A stretch of DNA of 64,000 nucleotides from Cedecea colo (GTDB lineage: Bacteria > Pseudomonadota > Gammaproteobacteria > Enterobacterales > Enterobacteriaceae): NCBI RefSeq assembly GCF_011808225.1, contig NZ_SOYS01000001.1, positions 696,517 through 760,516 on the forward strand, in the 5' to 3' direction. The stretch's first letter is position 1. Every line of letters starts with the position of its first letter. This document shows positions 47,697 to 56,905 of this stretch, piece after piece. The position numbers were made by a program, and so were the translations under genes. The notes under the pieces were generated by a model that was given only the letters and a program-made list of their open reading frames with translations, made no database searches and was not told where the DNA came from.

Positions 47697-48359
47697 TTAT
47701 TTAATTTCAAACATGGCCGCATCGGTAGCCATATCATCGATAACGGGCTTCAGCGACTCAACGGTAATCGGCGTATTTTCATTGCTCACCGTTTTACCTT
47801 CGCCTTTACGCACGACTTTCATCACCACTTTATTGCTGGAAGCGTCGACAAGCTCGCCTTCAAAGTAGAGATTCGTTTCCATGGTGCGGTGCCCTGTTGC
47901 AGCTTCTGTGCCCGCAACGATCATCGCTACCGGGATCACTTCGTAGAACTGTAATCCCTGTTTGCTGCTGTCTACGCCCGTAATAGCGCCATGGAAAATC
48001 AGGGTGCGCGGCCCGGGCTTGCTCACCAATTGAATGCGCTGCCCGGCGCTTGCTTTTAACCGGGTGTTAGCATAAGCCAGGATTTTATCCAGCGTTTCCG
48101 CCCCAGGTTGAGTGGTTGGCTTAGGCGCCGGGTAATAAGTAAGCGGGTTATAGATAAGCTTATCGTAGTTGCTGCTTTTAAAATCGGGATCAACCCAGCG
48201 TAAAATAGCTTTACCGGTGGGAGACGTTGTTTCCTGCAGCCCGGAGTAATCTCTTAAAAAACCAGAATACTTGTCCGTGGCCGTTAAGGAAGAGGAACAG
48301 CCCGCAAGTGCAAGCAGGCCGGACAGACAGGCTGCCTTAAAAAAAATGGAATTACGCAT
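47697..48359 (-). CDS. ydcL: YdcL DUF3313 outer-membrane lipoprotein
   Basis: Start set at 48359 (MRNSIFFKAACLSGLLALAGCSSS) so that the lipobox LALAGC fits a normal lipoprotein signal; an upstream ATG would add 16 residues. 220 residues, matching E. coli YdcL through DKYSGFL-DYS-L-ETTS-TGK, ILRWVDP and RTLIFHGAITGVD. Serine after the lipid cysteine predicts outer-membrane sorting. Function unknown. Confidence 0.88.
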   Translation of the reverse strand: MRNSIFFKAACLSGLLALAGCSSSLTATDKYSGFLRDYSGLQETTSPTGKAILRWVDPDFKSSNYDKLIYNPLTYYPAPKPTTQPGAETLDKILAYANTRLKASAGQRIQLVSKPGPRTLIFHGAITGVDSSKQGLQFYEVIPVAMIVAGTEAATGHRTMETNLYFEGELVDASSNKVVMKVVRKGEGKTVSNENTPITVESLKPVIDDMATDAAMFEIK

Positions 48360-48562
48360 TTTGAATCCCTGTGATTTACGTGTAAGCCATTTAGTTATAG
48401 CAAACAAGATTTGGCTAAACCATATAGCAACGTGCGGTAATACCGCTTAACCGTTAAACTCTGGCATTACCGCACTACAAGTTAATCAGCTGCTTAAATT
48501 ATTCTCGCGTGGCACCGATAATATCTCAGCGGCGTGCCGAAATATTACATCGCATGCTAACA

Positions 48563-49660
48563 TTAAGCTTTCAACGCTAATCCATCACATAACAAATCGA
48601 TAATAAATAACGATCCATAATCATTATTTATTAACGGTAATATAATATCGTGCTGCTGCATAAAGGTACGTTCATCATGGGTGATAACGATAATAGCGGC
48701 CCCTTTTCGCCGCGCCTGATGCATTGCCGCTAGTAAGGCATTCTCTGGCGCATGTCCCGCAAAAATTACCAGTACCTGCCCTGCGCCAAGCATCGCCGCG
48801 GTGATACTCATCAGCGCGGTGTCCTGACAAAGATTTGCCGGATAGCCAAGCGTGAGCAGCCGGTACTGCAACAGGCTGGCAAAAGGCGTATCTGCCGCGC
48901 TGGCGCTGAAAATATGCGTTGCCGTGGCTTGACTGAGCATCTCCACGGCGCGGGTAATCGTCGCGGGAGAAAGCTCGCTCAGTTGGGCGCTCAGCGAACC
49001 CTGTACGCTGTTAAGCTTTTCCTGCCAGGGCGCCGGCAGAGTTCCGGTCGATACGGGAGAGCTGCACTGGGCGAGCTTCATGCGCAGATCGCGAATATCG
49101 TCACAGCCTGCCGCTCGCGCAAAGCGGGTAATGGTCGCCGGGCTGACTCCCGCAGCGGTTGCCAGCCGATCGATAGTTGCCGACGCGGCAAAACCCACGT
49201 CATCAAGAATGGTTTGTGCCACGCGAGATTCCTGCTGGCTGAAATCATTCAGGCGCGCGCGTATCTGGCTGAGAATATCGCCGCTGCTTTCTTTACCGGT
49301 GGAATGCGAGAACCTTTGCAGAACGTCGCTGCCGATACCGGCGTGGGCGGCCAGCTTTTGCAGCGTCCCCGGATCTACCCACGTGGCATCGCCCAATATA
49401 GTCGTGGCGCCGGGCAGAGCCTGAGGGCTGCTGTCCTGTTGCTGATGACGTACTTTACCGAGAAAATCATTAATATCATCGCAGCCGATGCTGCGGGCGA
49501 AGCGTTGCAGCGTGGCCAGGCTCACGCCTGCCTTAAGCGCGATTTCTTCCATCGAGGATTCAGGAATTTGCGCAAAATTTTCCAGGAAGAAGCGTGCAAG
49601 GCGGGATTCTTGCGCAGGCAGGCCAGACATGCCCTGTACCAGTTGATAAACGATATCCAT
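48563..49660 (-). CDS. RpiR-family regulator with three HTH-like modules and a SIS domain
   Basis: Start at ATG 49660 (MDIVYQLVQGMSG), 365 residues. Three similar HTH segments: 37-60 (MEEIALKAGVSLATLQRFARSIGC), 100-122 (LQKLAAHAGIGSDVLQRFSHSTG, degenerate) and 163-186 (IDRLATAAGVSPATITRFARAAGC). The first and third have full RpiR N-terminal domains (PAQESRLARFFLEN and SQQESRVAQTILDD). A SIS sugar-phosphate domain covers about 230-360. Ordinary RpiR proteins have one HTH and about 280 residues. Divergent from the beta-glucoside PTS genes, with TGAAA-N5-TTTCA sites between. Confidence 0.85.
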   Translation of the reverse strand: MDIVYQLVQGMSGLPAQESRLARFFLENFAQIPESSMEEIALKAGVSLATLQRFARSIGCDDINDFLGKVRHQQQDSSPQALPGATTILGDATWVDPGTLQKLAAHAGIGSDVLQRFSHSTGKESSGDILSQIRARLNDFSQQESRVAQTILDDVGFAASATIDRLATAAGVSPATITRFARAAGCDDIRDLRMKLAQCSSPVSTGTLPAPWQEKLNSVQGSLSAQLSELSPATITRAVEMLSQATATHIFSASAADTPFASLLQYRLLTLGYPANLCQDTALMSITAAMLGAGQVLVIFAGHAPENALLAAMHQARRKGAAIIVITHDERTFMQQHDIILPLINNDYGSLFIIDLLCDGLALKA

Positions 49661-49715
49661 AACGGGTTGGTTCCTTCGATGGCAGCGACAGCGCGTTAAA
49701 ACCATCATAGAACAT

Positions 49716-49730
49716 TGAAATTATTTTTCA
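49716..49730. promoter_or_regulatory. TGAAA-N5-TTTCA site 1, near the rpiR-type gene
   Basis: TGAAA-TTATT-TTTCA, with one further pair on each side (T...A); 56 bases upstream of the regulator start. Suited to autoregulation. Confidence 0.6.
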
Positions 49731-49856
49731 ATCCATGCTCTTATCCTGCCTCGTCTCCTCTGCCATACAATCTAAAATTTTTTATTTCTTCGTTGAGAAC
49801 TGATTATTCCGCCAAAGGCATACCTTTTGCTGATAATCCAATCGCGATCACACTCA

Positions 49857-49871
49857 TGAAAATAATTTTCA
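49857..49871. promoter_or_regulatory. TGAAA-N5-TTTCA site 2
   Basis: TGAAA-ATAAT-TTTCA inside the perfect 17-base palindrome 49856-49872. It is 61 bases upstream of the EIIB start, in the expected promoter area. Confidence 0.65.
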
Positions 49872-49898
49872 TACATGCTGTTTAAAGCGGCTAATGTA

Positions 49899-49913
49899 TG
49901 AAATATGTTTTCA
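49899..49913. promoter_or_regulatory. TGAAA-N5-TTTCA site 3, before the EIIB gene
   Basis: TGAAA-TATGT-TTTCA, identical half-sites and spacing to the other two, 42 bases (four helical turns) from site 2 and ending 18 bases before the EIIB ATG. Confidence 0.65.
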
Positions 49914-49931
49914 AAAATGGGAGGAGTTGTG

Positions 49932-50237
49932 ATGAAAAAGATTATGCTGTGCTGCGCGGCGGGAATGTCCACCAGTATGCTAGTGCAAAAAATGCGAGCG
50001 GAAGCAGCAAAGCGCTCCCTGGAGGTTGAAATCAATGCTTACCCGGTTGCGGAAATTGAAAGCCAGCTCGGTCACGCCGATGTGGTACTGCTCGGTCCGC
50101 AGGTACAGTTTGAGCTGCAACGCCTGAGCGAGCTTTCCGCACCGCTTGGGAAGCCCGTTGCGGTTATCGACATGATGGATTACGGCACCATGCGCGGCGA
50201 TCGCGTGCTGGATAAAGCCATCGCGCTGATGGCCTGA
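49932..50237 (+). CDS. PTS lactose/cellobiose-type EIIB component
   Basis: ATG 49932 with GGAGG seven bases upstream gives 101 residues. MKKIMLCCAAGMSTSMLVQKM contains the phosphocysteine C8 aligned with C10 of E. coli ChbB (CSAGMSTS). It carries phosphate from an EIIA to the sugar taken up by the EIIC at 51651. First gene of an operon with a GH4 glucosidase. No EIIA gene is in the cluster. Confidence 0.88.
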   Translation: MKKIMLCCAAGMSTSMLVQKMRAEAAKRSLEVEINAYPVAEIESQLGHADVVLLGPQVQFELQRLSELSAPLGKPVAVIDMMDYGTMRGDRVLDKAIALMA

Positions 50238-50254
50238 AGCGGACGGAGAACACG

Positions 50255-51562
50255 ATGAAAATTACCGTTATTGGCGGGGGAAGCAGCTATACCCCGGAAC
50301 TGATAGAAGGCCTGATCCAGCGCCATGCTTCTCTGCCAATGGCGGAGCTGGCGCTGGTCGATGTGGAAGCAGGACGCCACAAAGTCGACATTATCGCCCG
50401 CCTTGCGCGACGCATGCTGGATCGGAACGGGCTGGAGGCGGTTAATGTCTCCGTACATTTTGATGCGGACCAGGCAATCAAAGGCGCAAGCTTCGTGCTT
50501 ACGCAGCTACGCGTCGGGCAGCTTCCCGCTCGCGCGGCTGACGAACGCCTTGGCTTAAGCCACAAGCTGCTGGGTCAGGAGACAACCGGCGTTGGCGGCT
50601 TTGCCAAAGCGCTGCGCACTATTCCGGTGATGCTGGATATCGCACGTCGCGTGGAACGCCTGGCGCCACAGGCATGGATTATCAATTTCACCAATCCGGC
50701 CGGTATCGTGACGGAAGCGGTTTCGCGCTACAGCAAGGCGAAAATTATCGGGCTGTGTAACGTGCCGGTGACCATGCATCACACCATTGCCGACATGCTG
50801 AAATTACCGCACGCGTCCGTTACCCTGCGCTTCGCGGGTCTTAACCATATGGTTTGGGTGCATAAGGTGCTGGCCGATGGTCGCGACGCCACCGACGAGG
50901 TGCTTGAGATGCTGTGCGACGGCGAACAGCTTTCGATGAATAACATTAAAGCCATCCCCTGGCCGGCAGATCTGCTGCGCGCGCTGCGTGCTATTCCCTG
51001 CCCCTATCACCGCTATTTCTGGCAAACCCGCACCATGCTTGAAGATGAGCTGGCCGATGCGGACAGTAAAGGAACGCGTGCAGAGCAGGTCATGAAGGTG
51101 GAAGAGGCGTTATTTAAGCTTTATGCCGATCCAAATCTGGATAAAAAGCCGGATGAGCTCAGCCAGCGCGGCGGCTCCTTCTATTCGGAAGTCGCGGTTG
51201 AGCTTATTAATGCCCTGCATAACAATCTCGGCGTTGAAATGGTCGTCAATACCGCCAACAATGGCGCTATTCAGGGGCTGCCGGACGATGCGGTAATTGA
51301 AACGAACTGCCTGATCGACGCGCTTGGCGCGCATCCTCTGGCCTTCGGCAAGCTGCCGCCGCTGATGAACGGCCTGACGCAACAGGTAAAAGATTTCGAA
51401 CGACTGACGATTGAAGCGGCCGTTCATGGCGATAAACGCAAGGCGCTGCTGGCGCTGGTGGCCAACCCGCTGGTCGCGGATGTGAATCTGGCCTCGACGC
51501 TGGTCGATGAAGTACTCAGCATTAACCAAGCGTGGTTGCCGCAGTTTAGCGGCCGATCGTGA
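50255..51562 (+). CDS. GH4 6-phospho-beta-glucosidase
   Basis: 435 residues, NAD+- and Mn2+-dependent GH4 family. N-terminal Rossmann motif [27 protein letters not shown], and the metal-site cysteine in [11 protein letters not shown] with a histidine in [10 protein letters not shown]. Hydrolyses the phosphorylated disaccharide after PTS uptake, by oxidation-elimination. 17 bases after EIIB. Related to CelF/ChbF and LicH; the exact sugar (cellobiose, salicin, arbutin or similar) is not decided by sequence. Confidence 0.88.
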   Translation: MKITVIGGGSSYTPELIEGLIQRHASLPMAELALVDVEAGRHKVDIIARLARRMLDRNGLEAVNVSVHFDADQAIKGASFVLTQLRVGQLPARAADERLGLSHKLLGQETTGVGGFAKALRTIPVMLDIARRVERLAPQAWIINFTNPAGIVTEAVSRYSKAKIIGLCNVPVTMHHTIADMLKLPHASVTLRFAGLNHMVWVHKVLADGRDATDEVLEMLCDGEQLSMNNIKAIPWPADLLRALRAIPCPYHRYFWQTRTMLEDELADADSKGTRAEQVMKVEEALFKLYADPNLDKKPDELSQRGGSFYSEVAVELINALHNNLGVEMVVNTANNGAIQGLPDDAVIETNCLIDALGAHPLAFGKLPPLMNGLTQQVKDFERLTIEAAVHGDKRKALLALVANPLVADVNLASTLVDEVLSINQAWLPQFSGRS

Positions 51563-51650
51563 TTCTGGCGCACTGCCCGTCGGTACGGGCGTAAATCACA
51601 AAAAATGATAATACCCGGTCGGCAGATTCTGCCGCGGGTAGGGGGTGTCT

Positions 51651-53015
51651 GTGTCAGTCAATAAATCCATCATTGAAAAATACGTGCTGCCTACGGCGCT
51701 GAAAATCGCCGGGCAAAAGCACGTTTTATCCGTACGTGACGGTATTATTCTTAATATGCCGTTTATGCTGATCGGCTCATTTTTCCTCATCTTCGCTTAT
51801 TTACCGGTGCCCGGTTATGCGCAGATGATGAGCGGTCTGTTCGGCCCTGCGTGGCAGGAAAAAGTGCTGTATCCGGTGAAGGCTACCTACGACATCATGG
51901 CGATTATCTCCGCCTTCGGCATCGCTTATCGTCTGGCGGAAAAATACCGCACTATCGATCCGCTCACCGCCGGTGCCGTCTCGCTGGTGGCGTTCATCAT
52001 GACTATTCCTCAGCACATTATGTTCACTCCCGCGACGGCGTCCACGGCACAGCTGGTTAAAGGCGTGCTGCCAATGGGCCAGATTGGTAGCCAGGGCCTG
52101 TTCGTCGCGATTCTTATCGCCCTGCTTTCCACTGAAATTTATCGCTTTATCAATAACCGCAACCTGGTTATCCGTATGCCGGAAGGCGTGCCGCCTGCGG
52201 TAGCAAAATCTTTCCTCGCCTTAATTCCCGGCTTCTGTGTTCTGGCGGTCGTGCTGGCTCTGCGTCTGCTGGTTGAAGCGACGCCGTTTGGCGATATCAA
52301 TACCCTGATAACGGAACTGGTGGGCATTCCGATGAGCCACGTTGGCGGTTCCCTGCCGGGCATGATTATCTCGGTACTGCTGATTGGTATTCTGTGGATG
52401 CTGGGCCTGCACGGCGACACTATCGTACTGGTCTTTATCCGCCCGGTCTGGCTGAGCAATATGTCGGAAAACCTCGAAGCGTTTCAGAACGGTCTGCCTA
52501 TTCCGCATATCATCACGCAGCAGTTTTACGATCTGTGGATTGCGCCAGGAGGCACCGGCGCCCTGCTGGGACTGGTGATTTTCATGCTGATCCGCAGCCG
52601 TAGCGCCCAGATGAAACAGCTGGGTAAAATCGCGGCGCCGGGCAGCCTGTTTAATATCAGCGAGCCGATGGTATTCGGCATTCCTATCGTGATGAACCCG
52701 TATTTGGTGGTGCCGTTTATCCTCACGCCAGTGGTGCTGGTGATTGTTTCTTATATCGCCATGACCACCGGCCTGGTGGCGAAGCCTGCGGGGATCGCGC
52801 TACCGTTTACCACGCCGATTGTAGTCAGCGGCTACCTTGCAACAGGCGGACATATTTCCGGATCGGTATTGCAGATTGTTAACCTGGGGATTTCGCTGGT
52901 GATGTATTATCCGTTCTTCCGCATCTGGGATAACCTGAAATACCGCGAGGAGCGGGCAAGCCTAGCGCCGCAGGAGGCTGAAGCTGAGGCCTTAACGCAG
53001 CGCAGCGCAACTTAA
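51651..53015 (+). CDS. PTS lactose/cellobiose-type EIIC permease
   Basis: GTG 51651 is preferred because AGGGGG lies five bases upstream; GTG 51645 is also in frame. About 454 residues, ten membrane segments, with FNISEPMVFGIPIVMNP, the EIIC sugar-binding signature, at about 340, and GLHGDTIVLVFIRPVW. It imports and phosphorylates a beta-glucoside with the EIIB above. The gene is separated from the GH4 gene by 88 bases and ends at a strong terminator. Confidence 0.88.
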   Translation: MSVNKSIIEKYVLPTALKIAGQKHVLSVRDGIILNMPFMLIGSFFLIFAYLPVPGYAQMMSGLFGPAWQEKVLYPVKATYDIMAIISAFGIAYRLAEKYRTIDPLTAGAVSLVAFIMTIPQHIMFTPATASTAQLVKGVLPMGQIGSQGLFVAILIALLSTEIYRFINNRNLVIRMPEGVPPAVAKSFLALIPGFCVLAVVLALRLLVEATPFGDINTLITELVGIPMSHVGGSLPGMIISVLLIGILWMLGLHGDTIVLVFIRPVWLSNMSENLEAFQNGLPIPHIITQQFYDLWIAPGGTGALLGLVIFMLIRSRSAQMKQLGKIAAPGSLFNISEPMVFGIPIVMNPYLVVPFILTPVVLVIVSYIAMTTGLVAKPAGIALPFTTPIVVSGYLATGGHISGSVLQIVNLGISLVMYYPFFRIWDNLKYREERASLAPQEAEAEALTQRSAT

Positions 53016-53025
53016 TCTCCAGTAT

Positions 53026-53061
53026 AAAAAAGCCCTGGCGTTTTACGCGGCAGGGCTTTTT
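53026..53061. terminator. Bidirectional terminator, copy 1
   Basis: AAAAAGCCCTG/CAGGGCTTTTT stem with an inner GCG/CGC, U-run on both strands; lies between EIIC and the convergent symporter gene. Nearly identical to 56855-56890. Confidence 0.9.
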
Positions 53062-53078
53062 GCTTTGCGGATAGCCGG

Positions 53079-54479
53079 TCAGCGCTGATAAACCGGTTCT
53101 GTCACGTCGTTATTCGTTTCCTGTGACGCCGGTTCTGCTACGTCTGCGCGTCGTTGCGCAAGCAGGCGGCTGACCTCCGCGTGTTTGTCTTCTGTGAAAT
53201 CAAAGAACCACATAAAGCCGATGCGGATCAGCGAGCCGATAGCAGGCAGCAGGCTGATGCCGAAAAACAGCCCGTTGAGTACGCTCTCGGTTTGCGTGGC
53301 GGCCTGCGGAACATAACCGATTGCCGTCAGGTAAACCCCAATCAGTCCACCGCCCACCGCCACAGACATTTTCCCGGTAAAGGTCTGGCCGGAAAAGGTG
53401 ATTGCGGCGCAGCGCTTATTGGAGTGATATTCCGCATATTCGATGGTGTCGACGATCATCGCCGAGGTAAACAGGTTGCTCATCATAACAAACAGCGCAC
53501 TTAGCCCCAGCAGAATAAATAGTATGGTCAGGCTTTGGTAACCGACGAACCACAGAACAATCCTTACCAGAATATCCAGCGCACAAAGGGCGATAAACAA
53601 TGAACGCTTCTTATAACGCCGCGTCAATACCGGCGCCAGCAGACAGGCAAGCGCCGCAATAATGCCGATAATACCAATTGCCGCCTGTAGCCCGCCGTCG
53701 CCCATATTGTAAATAAAGAAATAGATATAAATGCCGTTGGCAATATTATGCAGCACGCAGAAGAAAAAAGCGGCCAGCACAAAAAATAACGGTTTGTTAT
53801 GCCGCAGATTGCGGAAAGTGTCGCGTATGGTCACTTTTTCATGACTGGGCGGCACGCGTTCTTTGACGTTAAAGAAGCCGTTAATCATTAACAGCATGCC
53901 GATAACCATCATTACCAGCACCGCCATAAAATAACCATGGTCATTGGAGTACGGTGCGAAGAAAGCCGTTAGCCTTGGGAAGAAAATATTCGCGCAGGCT
54001 ATGCCTGCATTAACGCCGAGCACCGCAGCGGTTACCGCCTTCGTTCTTTCGCGCGGCTGATCGCTCATCACCGACGACATTGACCAGAAAGGAATATCGG
54101 ATATCGCATACAGCGTGCCCCATAAAATATAGGTCACGCCCGCGTAAATAATTTTGGTGCTCATTGGCGCGTCAATACTATAAAACGAGGCCAGCGTCAT
54201 AACCGTAATCAGCAAAGGTGCCAGCAGCATAAAATGGCGGAATTTGCCGAAACGAGAGTTCATGGTGTCCATAATACTGGCGAAAAACGGATCGTGAATC
54301 GCATCCCACGCGCGCGCAACAAGAAAGATGGTACTCGCCGCCAGCGCGGAGATCCCCAGCACGTCGGTATAAAAATAGTTAATAAAAGAACCCACCAAAC
54401 CAAAACTAAAGCACTGTCCTAAACCATAACCAAAATAAGACCATAATTCTCTGCCAGGAATTTTCATTGCCATTGTCAT
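53079..54479 (-). CDS. Glycoside-pentoside-hexuronide (GPH) cation symporter
   Basis: 466 residues, 12 helices, MelB/YicJ-type: ELWSYFGYGLGQCFSFGLVGSFINYFYTDVLG, then the cation-site helix region ARAWDAIHDPFFASIMD, and SDIPFWSMSSVMS. Likely takes up an unphosphorylated oligosaccharide or glycoside by Na+ or H+ symport. The neighbouring cytoplasmic GH5-like enzyme, 71 bases upstream on the same strand, would hydrolyse it. Starts MTMAMKI; any of three closely spaced ATGs could serve. Confidence 0.85.
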   Translation of the reverse strand: MTMAMKIPGRELWSYFGYGLGQCFSFGLVGSFINYFYTDVLGISALAASTIFLVARAWDAIHDPFFASIMDTMNSRFGKFRHFMLLAPLLITVMTLASFYSIDAPMSTKIIYAGVTYILWGTLYAISDIPFWSMSSVMSDQPRERTKAVTAAVLGVNAGIACANIFFPRLTAFFAPYSNDHGYFMAVLVMMVIGMLLMINGFFNVKERVPPSHEKVTIRDTFRNLRHNKPLFFVLAAFFFCVLHNIANGIYIYFFIYNMGDGGLQAAIGIIGIIAALACLLAPVLTRRYKKRSLFIALCALDILVRIVLWFVGYQSLTILFILLGLSALFVMMSNLFTSAMIVDTIEYAEYHSNKRCAAITFSGQTFTGKMSVAVGGGLIGVYLTAIGYVPQAATQTESVLNGLFFGISLLPAIGSLIRIGFMWFFDFTEDKHAEVSRLLAQRRADVAEPASQETNNDVTEPVYQR

Positions 54480-54550
54480 CGTCGTCGCCTCTTATACCCC
54501 GGCAGCGATACCGGGGTGAACATTATTATGATGAAGCATGAGAAAGTGAT

Positions 54551-55648
54551 TTATCCGCGTGGATGTAAGCCTGTCTTACTCAGCCGCGATACTAAATCTA
54601 TTTCCGCACGGCGGAAGGGAATACCGTGTTCGTCAAATACGTCATGGAACCAGAGATGAGCGTAATCCTCGCGCTTTTTCAAATAAATCGGCCATGGCAT
54701 GTAAGTTTGCGTTTTACCCCGCACCAACCCCCACTGATAAGGCACAACGTTACACGCGTGCATCAGAGGTAGCTGTTCTTCAAAATTGGCACCGACATGT
54801 CTTGCCAGCCACTCGGTGCACATAATCGGACGGCCCAGTTGCTCCATCACTCTTATCGCCCGCACCATTTTGGCGGTCGGGACATAGGCGTGATAGCTCA
54901 CCACATCCGATAACCGCAGCGCAGCCCGATCGATTGGATGGCGAAAGAATTCTTCTTCCGGCTGGTCGTGATCGATCAGGCTTAAATGCCAGGCACCGAC
55001 GGTCAACGGCTGAGAAGGATCTTCATCACGCGCCCATACGAAGGATTGGGTCATTAATTCCAGGGCAAACGACTCCAGCCTCTCATCATAAAGCACCTCT
55101 TCAACACCGGTTGCGAAGGTACCGCGGTTGCCGGGTTCGTTATACAGATCCCAGACGAGTATGCGGCGGTCTTCGCGGAAGGTTTTCACAATGTCGCGCA
55201 CATAGCGTTCTATTTCCGGCCAGACGCCAGGATCGCAGACTTTATCTCGCCCGGGGCTTGCCGCTGCCTGGCTGTTATGTTTGCCCGGCACAGGCGCTTT
55301 CTGCTCCCCCAGATAAGGTTCGTCACCGGAAAAGCCGCAGTCGTCCATCAGCGTGAGCATGACGCGGATATTGTGCTTTTGCGCAATGCTCAGAAAAGTA
55401 TCGATACGCTCAATCAGCCCCTGGCGGTCGTGCTGCCAGACGATAAAAGGCAGGTTGGTACGCAGCGTGGTATAGCCTGCGGCCTGCGCCCAACCCAGCT
55501 CTTCATCAATGGTCTCAGCATCAAAGGTTTCCGCCTGCCATAGATCCGTCCAGTTCACCGCCGTGCGCGGTAAATAATTAAAACCGCACATCCAGCCCTG
55601 CTGCTGCTGCCACTCATTTGCCTGCTGTTTAGTCCACTGCTGTCTCAT
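54551..55648 (-). CDS. Cytoplasmic GH5-like glycoside hydrolase
   Basis: 365 residues, a clan-A (beta/alpha)8 hydrolase. Acid/base E171 lies in [10 protein letters not shown] and the nucleophile E279 in [21 protein letters not shown] between them fits the family. No signal peptide, so it acts on imported sugars, presumably those brought in by the symporter next to it. Clan-A enzymes of this type include cellulases, mannanases and beta-glycosidases; substrate cannot be named. Divergent from a LacI regulator with palindromic sites 24-50 bases upstream. Confidence 0.8.
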   Translation of the reverse strand: MRQQWTKQQANEWQQQQGWMCGFNYLPRTAVNWTDLWQAETFDAETIDEELGWAQAAGYTTLRTNLPFIVWQHDRQGLIERIDTFLSIAQKHNIRVMLTLMDDCGFSGDEPYLGEQKAPVPGKHNSQAAASPGRDKVCDPGVWPEIERYVRDIVKTFREDRRILVWDLYNEPGNRGTFATGVEEVLYDERLESFALELMTQSFVWARDEDPSQPLTVGAWHLSLIDHDQPEEEFFRHPIDRAALRLSDVVSYHAYVPTAKMVRAIRVMEQLGRPIMCTEWLARHVGANFEEQLPLMHACNVVPYQWGLVRGKTQTYMPWPIYLKKREDYAHLWFHDVFDEHGIPFRRAEIDLVSRLSKTGLHPRG

Positions 55649-55671
55649 AGGTTCTCCGTTTCATCGCCTTG

Positions 55672-55698
55672 CTAATATTATTAGCTAATATTTATTAG
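55672..55698. promoter_or_regulatory. Two abutting palindromes, likely LacI-family operator
   Basis: CTAATATTATTAG (55672-55684) is followed immediately by CTAATATTTATTAG (55685-55698). Both are perfect palindromes with the half-site CTAATA. They lie just upstream of the GH5-like gene and opposite the lacI-type gene. Unlike classic LacI-family operators they lack a central CG. Confidence 0.65.
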
Positions 55699-55822
55699 TA
55701 GCGTTATCCGGCGCAAGTACTGGATACGGCAATTGTCGACAGGATCACATTTTGGCGATCCCCGCCGGCCCGCGACGTGACTATCAGCACCCTGTGTTAT
55801 AGTGCCCACGGAAAGGCAGCAG

Positions 55823-56842
55823 ATGGCTAAGGCAATGGATAAGAAAAGCAAAATTACAATGACCGATGTCGCCCGTGAGGCCGGGGTTTCCCAGGCGACG
55901 GTATCGTTAATTTTAAATAATGCGCAGAGCATCAAACTCAGCGAAGAGACGCGCCAGCGCGTAATCGCGGCGGCCCAGCGGCTTGGCTATAAAAAAATCC
56001 CCGCGCCGCATAAGCCGGAAGGCCAGGAAGAGATTGCAGTGTTGATAAATGCGATGCCGAGCTACGATCCTTTTGTCGATGCGCTAAGCCAGGCCCGGGA
56101 TGCAGCCTGGCGTTACGACGCGCTGCTGACGATTTATGATTATGGCGACGATAACGAACTGGCGTTGCGCATCATCAGGCAGCTGGAACAACGTCGCTGC
56201 GCCGGGATTATTCTCGCCTCGCCCATTACCAGTGCCATCGATTTTTCCGTCTTTGAGAATTGCACTCCGCTGCCGCTGGTGTTGCTCAACGTTTACGACC
56301 ATGCTTACCCGCTGCAACCCACTTTTTTACCCGACGATTACGCGAACGCGCTTCAGATGACCCGTCATCTTATCGAAAACGGCGCCACGCGCATTGCCCA
56401 TATTACCGGCGATGACTGGATGGACGCCTCGCACCAGCGCCTCGCCGGCTACAAAGCCGCGCTTGAAAAATCCGGCCTTCCGTTTGATCAACAACTGGTG
56501 GTCAAAACTAACTGGCAGATTGACGAAACGCTGCGCGCTACCCGTCAGGTAATGCAGTTACCGACACCGCCGGACGCCATCTTCTGCGCCAGCGACTGGA
56601 TGACGCTGGGCTGCTACCAGGCGCTGGCCCAGCTTAATATTCAGGTGCCGCAGCAGGTGATGGTGGCCGGGTACGATGACCAGCGTATTGCCGATCAGCT
56701 AACGCCGAAACTTACCAGCGTGCAGTTGCCCTACACCGAACTGGGACGCATGGCCGTCGAGTATCTTTGTCAGGGAGAAGACAACGCGACTCGCGTGACG
56801 ATGGCGGGGAAATTAAAGATTCGCGGCTCCACGCAACGCTAA
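55823..56842 (+). CDS. LacI-family transcriptional regulator
   Basis: ATG 55823 with AAAGG six bases upstream gives 339 residues; a GTG at 55802 is the alternative. N-terminal HTH (ITMTDVAREAGVSQATVSLILNN) and periplasmic-binding-like sensor (about 65-335; DDYANALQMTRHLIENGATRIAHITG and VAGYDDQRIADQLTPKLTSVQLPYTELGRMAVEYL). Divergent from the GH5-like/symporter genes, which it probably represses. Inducer unknown. Confidence 0.88.
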   Translation: MAKAMDKKSKITMTDVAREAGVSQATVSLILNNAQSIKLSEETRQRVIAAAQRLGYKKIPAPHKPEGQEEIAVLINAMPSYDPFVDALSQARDAAWRYDALLTIYDYGDDNELALRIIRQLEQRRCAGIILASPITSAIDFSVFENCTPLPLVLLNVYDHAYPLQPTFLPDDYANALQMTRHLIENGATRIAHITGDDWMDASHQRLAGYKAALEKSGLPFDQQLVVKTNWQIDETLRATRQVMQLPTPPDAIFCASDWMTLGCYQALAQLNIQVPQQVMVAGYDDQRIADQLTPKLTSVQLPYTELGRMAVEYLCQGEDNATRVTMAGKLKIRGSTQR

Positions 56843-56854
56843 AATCCGCCGCAT

Positions 56855-56890
56855 AAAAAAGCCCTGACGTTTTACGCGGCAGGGCTTTTT
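56855..56890. terminator. Bidirectional terminator, copy 2
   Basis: Same AAAAAGCCCTG/CAGGGCTTTTT hairpin as 53026-53061 with one base different in the loop (GACG for GGCG). Lies between lacI and the convergent dppA-like gene. Confidence 0.9.
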
Positions 56891-56905
56891 GCGGTCAGGA
56901 AAACG

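Noticed and set aside
48752-49699. 315-codon plus-strand ORF antisense to the RpiR regulator
   Set aside because: Arg/Gly/Cys-rich shadow translation; the opposite strand encodes clear HTH and SIS domains.
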